Assembly (NCBI GenBank): GCA_028293825.1
Contig: JAQGNY010000008.1
Span: forward strand, 1-43,161
DNA: 43,161 nt
Direction of reading: 5' to 3'
Source: Verrucomicrobiaceae bacterium
Lineage (GTDB): Bacteria > Pseudomonadota > Gammaproteobacteria > Pseudomonadales > CAMLJR01
This document shows positions 1 through 7,886 of this stretch, in pieces. Position numbers and translations under genes: made by a program. The notes beneath the pieces were generated by a model, which saw nothing but the letters and a program-made list of their open reading frames with translations, was not told the origin of the DNA and did not search any database. The first letter of the stretch is position 1; each line of letters begins with the position of its first letter.

Positions 1-117
1 CCGTTTTATTTATTGATGGCGTTTTTATTATCGACAGCGGTGGGATTGATCGCCGGAATTACGCCGGCGTGGCGCGCATCGAAACTCGATCCGATTGAAG
101 CGCTGCGACAGGAGTGA
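1..117 (+). CDS. ABC transporter permease, MacB/FtsX type, C-terminal fragment
   Basis: Only the last 38 codons are in the window, running from base 1 in frame 1 to TGA at 115-117. The fragment is a hydrophobic helix followed by [21 protein letters not shown]. This is the typical end of MacB/FtsX-family permeases: the last membrane segment, then P-A-x-R-A-(S/A)-x-x-x-P-I-E-A-L-R. These permeases pair with a LolD/MacB-type ATPase to export peptides, drugs or lipoproteins. The rest of the gene and any ATPase lie upstream of the window. The same 3' end recurs in decayed form at 549-590, so this locus probably once carried two tandem permease genes. Family assignment is secure; the substrate cannot be told. 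Confidence 0.85.
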   Translation, partial: PFYLLMAFLLSTAVGLIAGITPAWRASKLDPIEALRQE

Positions 118-204
118 AGCGCATTTAATTTGAACGCAAATAATCGAATTTATACCGCACGCTACGCGGCAAAAACTTATCGTTACACATTGCGAGAGAA
201 ATAA

Positions 205-543
205 ATGAAAGAATCCATGATCACCACAGCACTTACTCTGCCCGGATACAAAATTATTAGAAGCGTCGGTGTCGTTCGCGGCATTACGGTGCGCTCGCGA
301 TCCATCGTCGGCAATTTTCTGGGCGGCTTGCAATCATTATTCGGTGGCAACATTACGATCTATACCGAGCTCTGCGAACAGGCGCGCGCAGAAACATATC
401 AGTTGATGTGCCAGCACGCAGCAACGCTAGGCGCTAACGCAATTATCAGCATGCGCTACGACGCAACCGAGCTAATGCCGGGTCTCACTGAAGTGCTGTG
501 TTACGGAACAGCGGTTGTGGTTGAGCAGGAAATACGCGCTTAG
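205..543 (+). CDS. YbjQ/UPF0145 family protein
   Basis: The product is 112 residues, the usual size for UPF0145 (YbjQ, sometimes called a heavy-metal-binding domain). Visible family features are the early Gly-rich strand around GYKIIRSVGVVRGITVRS, the FLGGLQSLFGG segment, the helix with AETYQLMCQHAATLGANAII, and a C-terminal strand ending in YGTAVVV. The biochemical role of the family is not established; it is thought to form ring-shaped oligomers. ATG at 205 follows GAGAGAAATAA; a second ATG at 220 is possible and would remove five residues. The gene lies between the permease end and a decayed second permease end, so it may have been inserted between tandem permease genes or kept while its neighbour was lost. 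Confidence 0.85.
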   Translation: MKESMITTALTLPGYKIIRSVGVVRGITVRSRSIVGNFLGGLQSLFGGNITIYTELCEQARAETYQLMCQHAATLGANAIISMRYDATELMPGLTEVLCYGTAVVVEQEIRA

Positions 544-548
544 GGTCC

Positions 549-590
549 GCATCGAAATTCGATCCAATCGATGCGTTGTGACAGGAATAA
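549..590 (+). pseudogene. Relic of a second ABC permease 3' end
   Basis: Bases 549-590 match bases 76-117, the end of the intact permease gene, at 34 of 42 positions without gaps. Read in the same frame the relic gives ASKFDPIDAL, a TGA in place of the Arg codon, then QE and TAA, so it cannot be a working end. No matching body is visible before it, because the YbjQ-family gene ends at 543. I infer a tandem permease paralogue mostly removed by deletion. Confidence 0.75.
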
Positions 591-676
591 AAAAAGAAGC
601 TGCGAAATTATTTAACGTTGTTCGAGATATTGTTTTAAAAAAATAATTAAAGAAAAAAAATATACTTTAAAAGTGA

Positions 677-715
677 CGCAATTGTTTTGCTGCATTGCAC
701 AGAAAAACAATTGCG
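677..715. terminator. Inverted repeat, probable terminator of the flavoprotein gene
   Basis: Perfect 12-base arms CGCAATTGTTTT (677-688) and AAAACAATTGCG (704-715) flank a 15-base loop. On the minus strand the hairpin lies 16 bases past the stop of the gene ending at 732 and is followed by TCACTTTT and an AT-rich run. On the plus strand it is followed by CTTTATTTT, so it could also act on plus-strand transcripts. The stem is AT-rich, so its strength is uncertain. Confidence 0.55.
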
Positions 716-731
716 CTTTATTTTGCAGAAA

Positions 732-2378
732 TTATTTCAACATATCGCGCGCGGCGAGATGACCGAACACAAGACCGCGCGTGTTGGCGATGCCGCTGTT
801 GTAACCGCCACCGATATCGGTCCAGCTGGCCGAGTTGCCCGCTGCATACAAACCTTTAATCGGCTCACCGCGTGAATTGATCACCCGCGCATGCGCATCG
901 ATTTCAAGTCCGACAGTCGGTACGCCCATCACCACGCGTTCGAGTTTCACCGCGTAAAACGGTCCGCTTTCGATTGGCCCCAGATTGGGATTGTTGTGCG
1001 GCTGGCGCGGATCGCCAGCCATGATACGTCCCCACGGCACGGTGCCGCGTGCGAAGTCGGTATCGATACCGGTTTCGCAGAAGCCATTGAAACGCTGCAC
1101 GGTCGCGCGCAGGCCGGCGGCGTCGATGCCGGTGATTCCCGCCAATTGTTCGATGCTGTCGGCTTGTTGCGCCGCATCTTCCGGTACTGGCTGGCCGGGA
1201 TAATTCGGCAGCAGGTTGTACTTCTCGCGGAAGCTGTCGTCGAACACCAACCACGCTGGCCAATTGACCATGCCCTGATCGTTGCCGGCGCCCTGACCGT
1301 CGAAGCGGCCCACTTTAGTGGCGGCATCCGGGTAAAAACCGTCATCGCAGAAACGATTGCCGGCGCGATTGACCAGTATCGAATGCGGATTGCCCGGTAT
1401 GTACATGCGGTAGGACGGTTTGTCGTAGATTTTTTCGTGCGGCACTTTGTAGCCGATAAAGATCGGTGTCTGCGCCGGCGCGCGGCTGGCCAGTGGCAGT
1501 GCGCCGACTTCGGCCGCCATCACCAGATGGTCACCGGTGACAGTAGGCGGGCACATGCTGCCGAATTCCGGCAGCGTTTCGTACGAACGCACCAGCTTGT
1601 CGTTCCAGTCATAACCGCCGGTCGCGAGGATCACACCTTTGCGCGCGCGAACTCTTTTGTCGCCCTGTGGCGTCGCTACGATAGCTCCGATCACGCCGGT
1701 CTCATCACTGATCAATTTGGTCGCGCCGCTGTGCGTCCACACTTCAACGCCGCGTTGCAACGCTGCCTGCAGCATCGCCGCGACCAGGCCCGCGCCAGCG
1801 CAGCGCTCGTCTTTCGCGAGATGGTTTTCAAGACATTCAAATACCGATGGGCCAGTGCCGCCGAGCATGGCGGTTACTTCATTGGTCATCACATAGGCGT
1901 AGCCATTGCCGTACGAGGTAATGATGCTGCGGTCGGCCCATTCGCCGAGCTGCGCCGCCGCGAACGGTTCGACTTCGAGGTAGCGGCCTTCGGCCTTAGA
2001 GCCCTTGACCAGCGGGTAGTAGTAGTCGGGATAGTTGCGCACGACGACCAGACGGATGCCGATGGTGTCGGTGAGATAGCGAATGACGTCGATGCTTTTG
2101 TTGACGAACACTTCGCGCATGGCCGGATCGGCGTGGCCTTGGCTGAGATGCTCGAGATATTCCAGCGTTTCTGCCGCGCTGTCGGCGATGTCGGCGTTCT
2201 CTTCGAGATGGGTGCCGCCAATCCAGCATTGGCCTGAAGAAATGCCGGTTACGCCGCCGACCTTGGTGTCTTTCTCAACCAGTAACACCGAGGCTTTTTG
2301 TTCGCCCGCCGTGATTGCTGCCGCCAAACCGCCCGCACCTGAACCCACGCACAGCACGTCTACTTCTTTATCCCACAT
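732..2378 (-). CDS. FAD-dependent oxidoreductase, 3-ketosteroid dehydrogenase / fumarate reductase flavoprotein family
   Basis: The product is 548 residues. It opens with a dinucleotide-binding fold, VDVLCVGSGAGGLAAA (GxGxxG at residues 12-17), followed by EKDTKVGGVTGISSGQCWIGG, the FAD/substrate-cap entry typical of KstD and flavocytochrome fumarate reductases. It closes with GLYAAGNSASWTDIGGGYNSG, the second FAD contact. Relatives introduce or remove C=C bonds next to a carbonyl, in 3-ketosteroids or unsaturated acids. There is no signal peptide and no haem motif, so it is cytoplasmic and needs an external electron partner, which is not encoded nearby. The ATG at 2378 is preceded by GAGGGA. 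It is read as a single gene with its own hairpin downstream. The substrate is unknown; steroid dehydrogenase should not be assumed. Confidence 0.85.
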   Translation of the reverse strand: MWDKEVDVLCVGSGAGGLAAAITAGEQKASVLLVEKDTKVGGVTGISSGQCWIGGTHLEENADIADSAAETLEYLEHLSQGHADPAMREVFVNKSIDVIRYLTDTIGIRLVVVRNYPDYYYPLVKGSKAEGRYLEVEPFAAAQLGEWADRSIITSYGNGYAYVMTNEVTAMLGGTGPSVFECLENHLAKDERCAGAGLVAAMLQAALQRGVEVWTHSGATKLISDETGVIGAIVATPQGDKRVRARKGVILATGGYDWNDKLVRSYETLPEFGSMCPPTVTGDHLVMAAEVGALPLASRAPAQTPIFIGYKVPHEKIYDKPSYRMYIPGNPHSILVNRAGNRFCDDGFYPDAATKVGRFDGQGAGNDQGMVNWPAWLVFDDSFREKYNLLPNYPGQPVPEDAAQQADSIEQLAGITGIDAAGLRATVQRFNGFCETGIDTDFARGTVPWGRIMAGDPRQPHNNPNLGPIESGPFYAVKLERVVMGVPTVGLEIDAHARVINSRGEPIKGLYAAGNSASWTDIGGGYNSGIANTRGLVFGHLAARDMLK

Positions 2379-2526
2379 GGTGATTCCCTCGCGATGATGC
2401 GCATGCCGGCACGCTGGCTGCGCTGTTAATTATTGTTTCCGGACGCTGGAGCCACGTATGTGGGAAGTCCGGTCATTTGGGCCGATATCATCGCTGTCTC
2501 GTCCAGGTCGGGCAATCGCTATCGTT

Positions 2527-3114
2527 TTACTGCGGGTCAACTCGCTCGACAAAAAACAATTCGCAGGCGCCAGCGCCGGTATCGTCGCGCGTCAGCGAGC
2601 TAACCCAGCGCCAGCCGTCGGCGGCATCGGCGCGGACTAGTTCACCCTGCAAATGCACAATCTGACCTTTGCGGATGGCACCGATCTGCCGCGCGATATT
2701 TTTATCGGCGGCGATCAAATGTACATTGGCGCTGGAGGTTTCGATCTCGCGCTGCGGGATGGGGAGTTCCTCGACCTGCCAAAAATAAAAACGTCCCGAC
2801 TGATTGATCGAAATCGCTTTCAGTACGCTCTCATCCGACATACGGCCCCAGCCGAGCGCGAAATCGGTGTTCGATAAATCGGCTTCGCGGCCGATGTGAT
2901 AATCCTCACGCGACAGCACGCGCGCCGTGATCGAGTAATCGGCCAGCGGCGTGATGCGATAACCGTTGAAATCGAAGGTGCGTGTATGGGTCGCGCCACT
3001 TTGCACCGGTGCTTCCGGCGCCAACACGCCGGGCCCGTGCATCATCTCGCGCTTGGCCCACCATGAATGCGCACCCCAGGCGATTAGGGCGATAACGAGC
3101 AGGCGTTTCCACAT
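2527..3114 (-). CDS. Conserved hypothetical protein with N-terminal signal anchor
   Basis: The product is 195 residues. Residues 1-18 form a short hydrophobic helix after MWKR, so the protein is probably exported or anchored with the rest in the periplasm. The body has the pattern FNGYRITPLADYSITARVLS, then LGWGRMSDESV, QSGRFYFW and SSANVHLIAA, which I recall from uncharacterised proteins in other gammaproteobacteria and xanthomonads. I know no function for it. It is rich in beta-forming stretches, has only one Cys, and shows no enzyme motif. It lies upstream of the flavoprotein gene on the same strand but 148 bases away, so co-transcription is uncertain. The ATG at 3114 is the natural start because the anchor follows directly. 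Confidence 0.75.
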   Translation of the reverse strand: MWKRLLVIALIAWGAHSWWAKREMMHGPGVLAPEAPVQSGATHTRTFDFNGYRITPLADYSITARVLSREDYHIGREADLSNTDFALGWGRMSDESVLKAISINQSGRFYFWQVEELPIPQREIETSSANVHLIAADKNIARQIGAIRKGQIVHLQGELVRADAADGWRWVSSLTRDDTGAGACELFFVERVDPQ

Positions 3115-3384
3115 GATTTGGTCTTGAAGGGGCGAGGAAAGAAAATTATAGATTCGGAATCGAAAATTATGGTTTAAAAATTACTGCTGTTGTAAATCAA
3201 AAATCGATTTCTTGAGGCCGCTGCGATTAACAGAAAAATCAGCTGAGCACGCAGTCATTTAGCCGTTGCGATTATCTCGAATCCACTCTTTGAAGATCAT
3301 ATAGCGTCACCGCCGCACTAATCGCGCGCGTCGCAATGACGTGGCAGTTACAATGGCCGTCCTAATTGCACGACGGCACTCCAC

Positions 3385-4095
3385 ATGACCGAACCCATTC
3401 GCCTCTCCAAACGCCTGATCGAACTGGTTGGCTGTTCACGGCGCGAGGCCGAGCTGTATATCGAGGGCGGCTGGGTGTTGGTCGATGGCATGGTGGTCGA
3501 GGAGCCGCAATTCAAGATCGAGCAGCAGCGGGTGGAGTTGCATCCCGATGCGGTATTGACGTTGCCGGAGCCGGTCACGCTGTTGGTACATTTGCGTGCC
3601 GGTGAAGCGCCGGCCGCAGCGTTGGCTGCGTTAAGCGCTGCCACGCGCTGGCCGGATGATGCGTCCGGCATGCGCCAGCTTAAAAATCATTTCACGCGAC
3701 TAACGCCGCTGGTTGCGTTGCCGGCCGAGGCCAGCGGTCTGCATGTGTTGACGCAGGATTATCGCGTGCAGCGCAAACTCACGGAGGATTTAAATAAGCT
3801 CGAGCAGGAATATGTGGTCGAGGTCAGCGGCGATATTCAAAGCAACGGACTGAAGCGCCTGAATCAAAGCTTCAATCACGGCGGTGCGGTGTTGCCCGCG
3901 TGCAAAGTCAGTTGGCAGAATGAAACGCGGCTGCGCATCGCGGTAAAAAATCCGCAGCCGGGCCAGCTTTTAAAATTGTGTGAAAGCGTCGGCCTGCAAG
4001 TGCTAACGATGAAACGTATCCGCATCGGCGGCGTGCCGATGTCGAAATTACAGCCCGGTCAGTGGCGTTATCTCACTGCAAAAGAACGGTTTTAA
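3385..4095 (+). CDS. RluF/RsuA-like S4-domain RNA pseudouridine synthase homologue, catalytic Asp missing
   Basis: The product is 236 residues. Residues 5-50 are an S4 RNA-binding domain (IRLSKRLIELVGCSRREAEL...GGWVLVDG). The remainder follows the RsuA/RluB/E/F fold, with KLEQEYVVEVSG and a C-terminal LKRIRIGG-like segment (MKRIRIGGVPMSKLQPGQW). The family's catalytic loop is normally GRLDxDTxGLLLLT; here the aligned stretch is VALPAEASGLHVLT at residues 110-123, with Pro113 where the nucleophilic Asp should be. I therefore doubt that it makes pseudouridine, although it probably still binds structured RNA. I believe close relatives in Pseudomonas share this change, which would make it a conserved inactive branch and not a local mutation. 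It stands alone on the strand, followed by yehS. Confidence 0.8.
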   Translation: MTEPIRLSKRLIELVGCSRREAELYIEGGWVLVDGMVVEEPQFKIEQQRVELHPDAVLTLPEPVTLLVHLRAGEAPAAALAALSAATRWPDDASGMRQLKNHFTRLTPLVALPAEASGLHVLTQDYRVQRKLTEDLNKLEQEYVVEVSGDIQSNGLKRLNQSFNHGGAVLPACKVSWQNETRLRIAVKNPQPGQLLKLCESVGLQVLTMKRIRIGGVPMSKLQPGQWRYLTAKERF

Positions 4096-4179
4096 TTGTT
4101 GAAGTGCATGCGGCGCTCAATCTGGCACTTGGGTTTGATCCGGTATTAAGCTCCGCTCTCTTATTTTCAGGAAAATTTG

Positions 4180-4641
4180 ATGATCAATAACGATGTAATG
4201 CGCAGCCTTCGCTACACGCTCGATGTTAGCGACGTGAAGTTGGCCGAAATTATTCAGCTCGGCGGTAAAGCGATTACCGATGCGGAAGTCACCGCGCTGC
4301 TAAAAAAAGAAGACGATGCCGAATACGTGGTGTGCAGCGACGAGCTGATGGCACATTTTCTCGACGGTCTGGTTTATTTCAAGCGTGGTAAAGATGAAAG
4401 TCGTCCGGCGCAGCCGTTTGAATTGCCGATGACCAATAACGCGGTGCTGAAAAAATTGCGCGTTGCATTCGAGTTGAAAGAAGACGACATGCACGCGATT
4501 ATGCAAAGTGTTAATTGTCCCGTGTCGAAACCGGAAATGAGCGCGCTGTTTCGCAAATTTGGACGCAGCAATTACCGTCCGTGCGGCGATCAATTTTTGC
4601 GTAACTTTCTAAAAGGCTTAACGCAGCGCGTGCGCGGCTGA
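4180..4641 (+). CDS. yehS: DUF1456 family protein (YehS)
   Basis: The product is 153 residues and consists of two copies of the same helical unit: NNDVMRSLRYTLDVSDVKLAEII in the first half and NNAVLKKLRVAFELKEDDMHAIM in the second. This is the DUF1456 duplication found in YehS. Its function is unknown; the fold suggests protein or nucleic acid binding. I chose ATG at 4180 because CAGGA lies about seven bases before it; a TTG three bases earlier is the only alternative. It is followed 28 bases later by yaiL on the same strand, and the two are likely one transcript. Confidence 0.9.
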   Translation: MINNDVMRSLRYTLDVSDVKLAEIIQLGGKAITDAEVTALLKKEDDAEYVVCSDELMAHFLDGLVYFKRGKDESRPAQPFELPMTNNAVLKKLRVAFELKEDDMHAIMQSVNCPVSKPEMSALFRKFGRSNYRPCGDQFLRNFLKGLTQRVRG

Positions 4642-4669
4642 CCACTATTTATCATCGGAGAATAAGTCG

Positions 4670-5209
4670 ATGGCCAAATCGCTAATGGATCAATTGCTCA
4701 AGGCCGGGCTGGTGGACGCGCATAAAGTCAGCAGCGTCAACAAGGAAAAGAAAAAACAGGAAAAGCAGCAGCGCAAAGGTCAAATCGAAACGGTCGACGA
4801 AACCAAACAAAATGTGCAGCAGGCGCTGGCGGAAAAAGGCGAGCGCGATCGACAGTTGAATTTCGAACGCGACGAACAGGCGCGCCATAAAGCCATTATC
4901 GCGCAAATAAAACAGCTCATCGAAACCAGTCAATTGTCGCGCGAGCGCGCGGACATCGCGTACAACTTTACCGATGGCACTAAAATCAAAAAAATATTCG
5001 TGACCGACAGCATGTTGAATCAGCTCAGCAACGGCCGGCTCGCGATCGTTAAATTTGAAGAACAGTATTCAGTGGTGCCCAAATCGGTGGCGGAAAAAAT
5101 CAAATTGCGCGATGAAAAATACGTCGTCGTCAGCAATGTGTTGCAGCAAACTGACGACGCCGATGATCCGTACGCAGAATATAAAATTCCTGACGATTTG
5201 ATGTGGTAA
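4670..5209 (+). CDS. yaiL: DUF2058 family protein (YaiL)
   Basis: The product is 179 residues. It starts with MAKSLMDQLLKAGLVDAHK and continues into a highly charged Lys/Gln/Glu stretch (residues about 24-75) predicted to be a long helix or coiled coil. A compact C-terminal part follows (AYNFTDGTKIKKIFVTDSM... LAIVKFEEQYSVVP) and the protein ends in YAEYKIPDDLMW. This order defines DUF2058/YaiL, described in databases as a nucleoprotein or polynucleotide-associated enzyme regulator, with little experimental support. The start has GGAGAATAAGTCG before it. It converges on dbpA with only 10 bases between the stops. Confidence 0.9.
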   Translation: MAKSLMDQLLKAGLVDAHKVSSVNKEKKKQEKQQRKGQIETVDETKQNVQQALAEKGERDRQLNFERDEQARHKAIIAQIKQLIETSQLSRERADIAYNFTDGTKIKKIFVTDSMLNQLSNGRLAIVKFEEQYSVVPKSVAEKIKLRDEKYVVVSNVLQQTDDADDPYAEYKIPDDLMW

Positions 5210-5219
5210 TGCGCTCGGT

Positions 5220-6683
5220 TTAAAGCCGACGAATTTTAAACGGTTTGGCTTTGATACCGTCTTTTTCAATTCGCTGAATTGCCGCCGACGCTGCATCGCG
5301 AGTCACCGCGACATAGGCGTGTAAATCGGCAATCGCAATTTTTCCTACCTGCGTTCCTGCAATTCCGCCTTCGCCGGTCAGCGCGCCGAGAATATCGCCG
5401 GGGCGCAATTTATCTTTGCGACCGCCGGAAATTTGCAAGGTGACCCAGGCGGGAACGGGTATCGTGCTCGACGATTTTGTCGATGGCAGCGTTTGCCAAT
5501 TCATTGGTTGTTTTAAATATTCTTCGATGGCTAGCGCGCGATGCGCTTCCGCCGGCGCGCATAAACTCAGCGCAAGACCGACCTGGCCGGCGCGTCCGGT
5601 TCTGCCGATGCGATGCACATGCACTTCGGGATCGAAGGCGAGCTCGACATTAATTACCGCCGTTAAATCTTTAATATCCAGGCCGCGCGCAGCGACATCG
5701 GTGGCAACCAATAGCGGGCAGCTCATATTCGAAAATTGCGCGAGCACTTGATCGCGATCGCGCTGTTCCAAATCGCCGTGCAATGCAGCGACGTGAAAAC
5801 CCTGCGCGCGCAGCGTTTGCGTTACTTCGTCGCAGCGTTGTTTGGTATTGCAAAATAATAAAGCCGATTTTTCTTCGCTTTTTTGTTTTTCTTTTTCATC
5901 ACTGGCATTAGTCGAATTATTAAAAACAAAAGCGCGCAATAAATTGCCTACCGCGCTCACGCGGTTTTTATCGGCGACTTCAAAAAACTGTTGTTCGATT
6001 TGCGTTTCGGTATGCACCGATTCGACGGTAACTTCGAGCGGATCGTTTTGAAAGCGTCCGCTCAGGCCGCGAATTTCTTCGGAGTAAGTTGCCGAAAACA
6101 ACAGCGTTTGGCGGCGTTTCGGCAGTTGCTCGTTGACCGCGAGAATACTGTCGTAAAAGCCCATGTCGAGCATGCGGTCGGCTTCGTCGAGCACAAAAGT
6201 ATTGACCCGATTCAGCGTCAGCGTTTCTTTTTGCAAATGTTTCAGCACGCGTCCGGGGGTGCCGACGACAACGTGCGCGCCGTGTTCAAGCGAACCGATT
6301 TGCGGCCCGATCGAAACGCCACCGCACAAGCTGAGAATTTTGATATTGCCGAGTGCGCGCGCTAGACGTCGCAATTCCTGCATCACCTGATCGGCCAATT
6401 CGCGGGTCGGGCAGAGCACCAATGCCTGTATCGCGAACAAGCGCGGATCGAGATTATTCAGCGCACTGATACCAAATGCGGCAGTTTTGCCGCTGCCGGT
6501 TTTCGCCTGCGCAATCACATCGCGCCCGGCCAATAAAGCCGGCAGACTTTCGGCTTGAATAGGGGTCATGTTGTCGTAGCCGAGCTCGCGCAGATTATCG
6601 AGTACGGCGGCAGACAGCGGCAGCGAGGCGAAGGATTGTGAAGATAACGATGTTGGCGATGGTGAGACGGGTGCGGAGGTCAC
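5220..6683 (-). CDS. dbpA: ATP-dependent RNA helicase DbpA
   Basis: The product is 487 residues. It has the DEAD-box motifs in order: the Q motif around FASLPLSAAVLDNLRELGY with TPIQ, motif I AKTGSGKT (60-67), PTRELADQV, TPGRVLKH, LDEADRMLD, FSATYS, VATDVAARGLD and HRIGRTGRAGQ. The last 75 residues form the DbpA RNA-binding domain that recognises hairpin 92 of 23S rRNA (ISGGRKDKLRPGDILGAL ... VGKIAIADLHAYVAV). It therefore should act in large ribosomal subunit assembly. A polar insert, NSTNASDEKEKQKSEEK, sits between the two helicase lobes. The start is a GTG at 6683; there is no ATG before the Q motif. It is divergent from the RIO kinase gene. Confidence 0.93.
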   Translation of the reverse strand: MTSAPVSPSPTSLSSQSFASLPLSAAVLDNLRELGYDNMTPIQAESLPALLAGRDVIAQAKTGSGKTAAFGISALNNLDPRLFAIQALVLCPTRELADQVMQELRRLARALGNIKILSLCGGVSIGPQIGSLEHGAHVVVGTPGRVLKHLQKETLTLNRVNTFVLDEADRMLDMGFYDSILAVNEQLPKRRQTLLFSATYSEEIRGLSGRFQNDPLEVTVESVHTETQIEQQFFEVADKNRVSAVGNLLRAFVFNNSTNASDEKEKQKSEEKSALLFCNTKQRCDEVTQTLRAQGFHVAALHGDLEQRDRDQVLAQFSNMSCPLLVATDVAARGLDIKDLTAVINVELAFDPEVHVHRIGRTGRAGQVGLALSLCAPAEAHRALAIEEYLKQPMNWQTLPSTKSSSTIPVPAWVTLQISGGRKDKLRPGDILGALTGEGGIAGTQVGKIAIADLHAYVAVTRDAASAAIQRIEKDGIKAKPFKIRRL

Positions 6684-6876
6684 AGCGGCTGGCTCTTAGC
6701 GAAACGGTTGGCATGTTACCACTTGCTCGCGGATTCACCGCTTTCGATCGATTAGCGGCTGCGTAAAGCGCCTGTATTATCGATTGCGTCAGCATCGGTG
6801 AAGCCGGATCGGCGGCGACGTGTTAAATTTGCGGCTGCTGCTTCAACAAACGCTGTGTTTTCAAAAGAGGGTTTAA

Positions 6877-6900
6877 ATGAAAAAGGTTTGCTGTCGATGA
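6877..6900 (+). CDS. Possible seven-codon leader peptide overlapping the RIO kinase start
   Basis: The reading frame ATG AAA AAG GTT TGC TGT CGA TGA encodes MKKVCCR. It has a strong AAGAGGG ribosome-binding site at 6865-6871, better placed than anything before the kinase ATG. Its stop overlaps the kinase start as ATGA (6897-6900), the usual arrangement for translational coupling. The sequence facts are direct; that it is translated or regulatory is inference. Confidence 0.35.
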   Translation: MKKVCCR

Positions 6901-7781
6901 AAGTCCCAAAACGCATTGAGCCCTTGATCGAGGACGGTTTGGTCGACGAAGTGCTGCGTCCGCTGATGAGCGGCAAAGAAGCGGCGGTCTATGTCGTGCG
7001 TTGCGGTGAGGAATTGCGGTGCGCGAAAGTTTACAAAGAGGCGAATAAACGCAGTTTTCGACAGGCGGCGACCTATCAAGAGGGCCGTAAAGTGCGCAAC
7101 AGCCGGCAGGCGCGCGCGATGGCGAAGGGTTCCAAGTACGGTCGCAAAGAACAGGAAGAAGCATGGCAAAACGCCGAAGTCACCGCGCTGTATCGTCTGG
7201 CCGGAGCCGGTGTGCGCGTGCCGAAGCCGTATGATTTTCTCGACGGTGTGTTGTTGATGGAGTTGGTCACCGACGCCAATGGCAACGCCGCGCCGCGTTT
7301 TAACGATGTCGATTTAGAGCCCGAGCAGGCGCGCACCTATCACGAATTTTTAATTCGGCAAATTGTGTTGATGCTTTGCAGCGGCGTGGTGCACGGAGAT
7401 TTATCGGAATTCAATGTGCTGCTCGGCGCGGAAGGTCCGGTCATTATCGATTTGCCGCAGGCAGTGGACGCGGCGGGAAACAATCATGCTTTCAGCATGC
7501 TGGAGCGCGACGTCGGCAATATGGCGGCGTATTTCGGTCAATTCGCGCCGGAATTGAAAACCACGAAATATGCGAAAGAAATGTGGGCGCTGTACGAAGA
7601 GGGGAAATTACATCCGGAGGTCGAATTGACCGGCCATTTCGACGAGCCGGAAGTCGACGCCGATGTCGATGCGGTGATTCGTGAAATCGAAGCGGTGCGC
7701 GTCGAAGAAATGCGGCGCCAAGCGGCACGCGCCGTCGACAGCGATGCGCCGGTGGAAGTACCGCCACCGTGGGCGAATTAA
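6897..7781 (+). CDS. RIO-type serine protein kinase
   Basis: The product is 294 residues from the ATG at 6897, beginning MKVPKRIEPLIEDGLVDEVL as in other gammaproteobacterial members. An in-frame start 33 codons earlier exists but adds a low-complexity Arg/Ala stretch not expected in the family. Kinase features are the RIO ATP loop SGKEAAVYVVR, the Lys in CAKVYKE, catalytic HGDLSEFN (His166, Asp168, Asn173) and metal-binding IIDLPQAVD (Asp185). Archaeal and eukaryotic RIO1 act in small ribosomal subunit maturation; the bacterial substrate is not known to me. It sits beside a ribosome-assembly helicase, which fits such a role but does not prove it. A seven-codon frame overlaps its start. Confidence 0.88.
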   Translation: MKVPKRIEPLIEDGLVDEVLRPLMSGKEAAVYVVRCGEELRCAKVYKEANKRSFRQAATYQEGRKVRNSRQARAMAKGSKYGRKEQEEAWQNAEVTALYRLAGAGVRVPKPYDFLDGVLLMELVTDANGNAAPRFNDVDLEPEQARTYHEFLIRQIVLMLCSGVVHGDLSEFNVLLGAEGPVIIDLPQAVDAAGNNHAFSMLERDVGNMAAYFGQFAPELKTTKYAKEMWALYEEGKLHPEVELTGHFDEPEVDADVDAVIREIEAVRVEEMRRQAARAVDSDAPVEVPPPWAN

Positions 7782-7810
7782 TTTCGCCAATTCCTTTTCA
7801 ATAAATCCGT

Positions 7811-7848
7811 AAACAAAAATGCCAACCCGAGGGTTGGCATTTTTGTTT
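7811..7848. terminator. Bidirectional intrinsic terminator
   Basis: Perfect 18-base arms (7811-7828 and 7831-7848) surround a GA centre, with a GCCAACCC/GGGTTGGC core flanked by A-runs on the left and T-runs on the right. It therefore reads as hairpin plus U-tract in both directions. It separates the convergent RIO kinase gene (ending 7781) and RND pump gene (ending 7887). Confidence 0.92.
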
Positions 7849-7886
7849 GTGCTGCGGTGCTTCTTTCTATGATCAGTGTTCTGCGA

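Noticed and set aside
891-2237. Plus-strand open frame of 448 codons
   Set aside because: It lies wholly opposite the flavoprotein gene, is rich in Arg, His and Ala, and has no family resemblance. It is a mirror frame of a GC-rich gene.
2439-2472. Hairpin CCGGAC/GTCCGG with inner CCAC/GTGG as a terminator
   Set aside because: The arms are short and no T-run follows on either strand, so I could not support a function.
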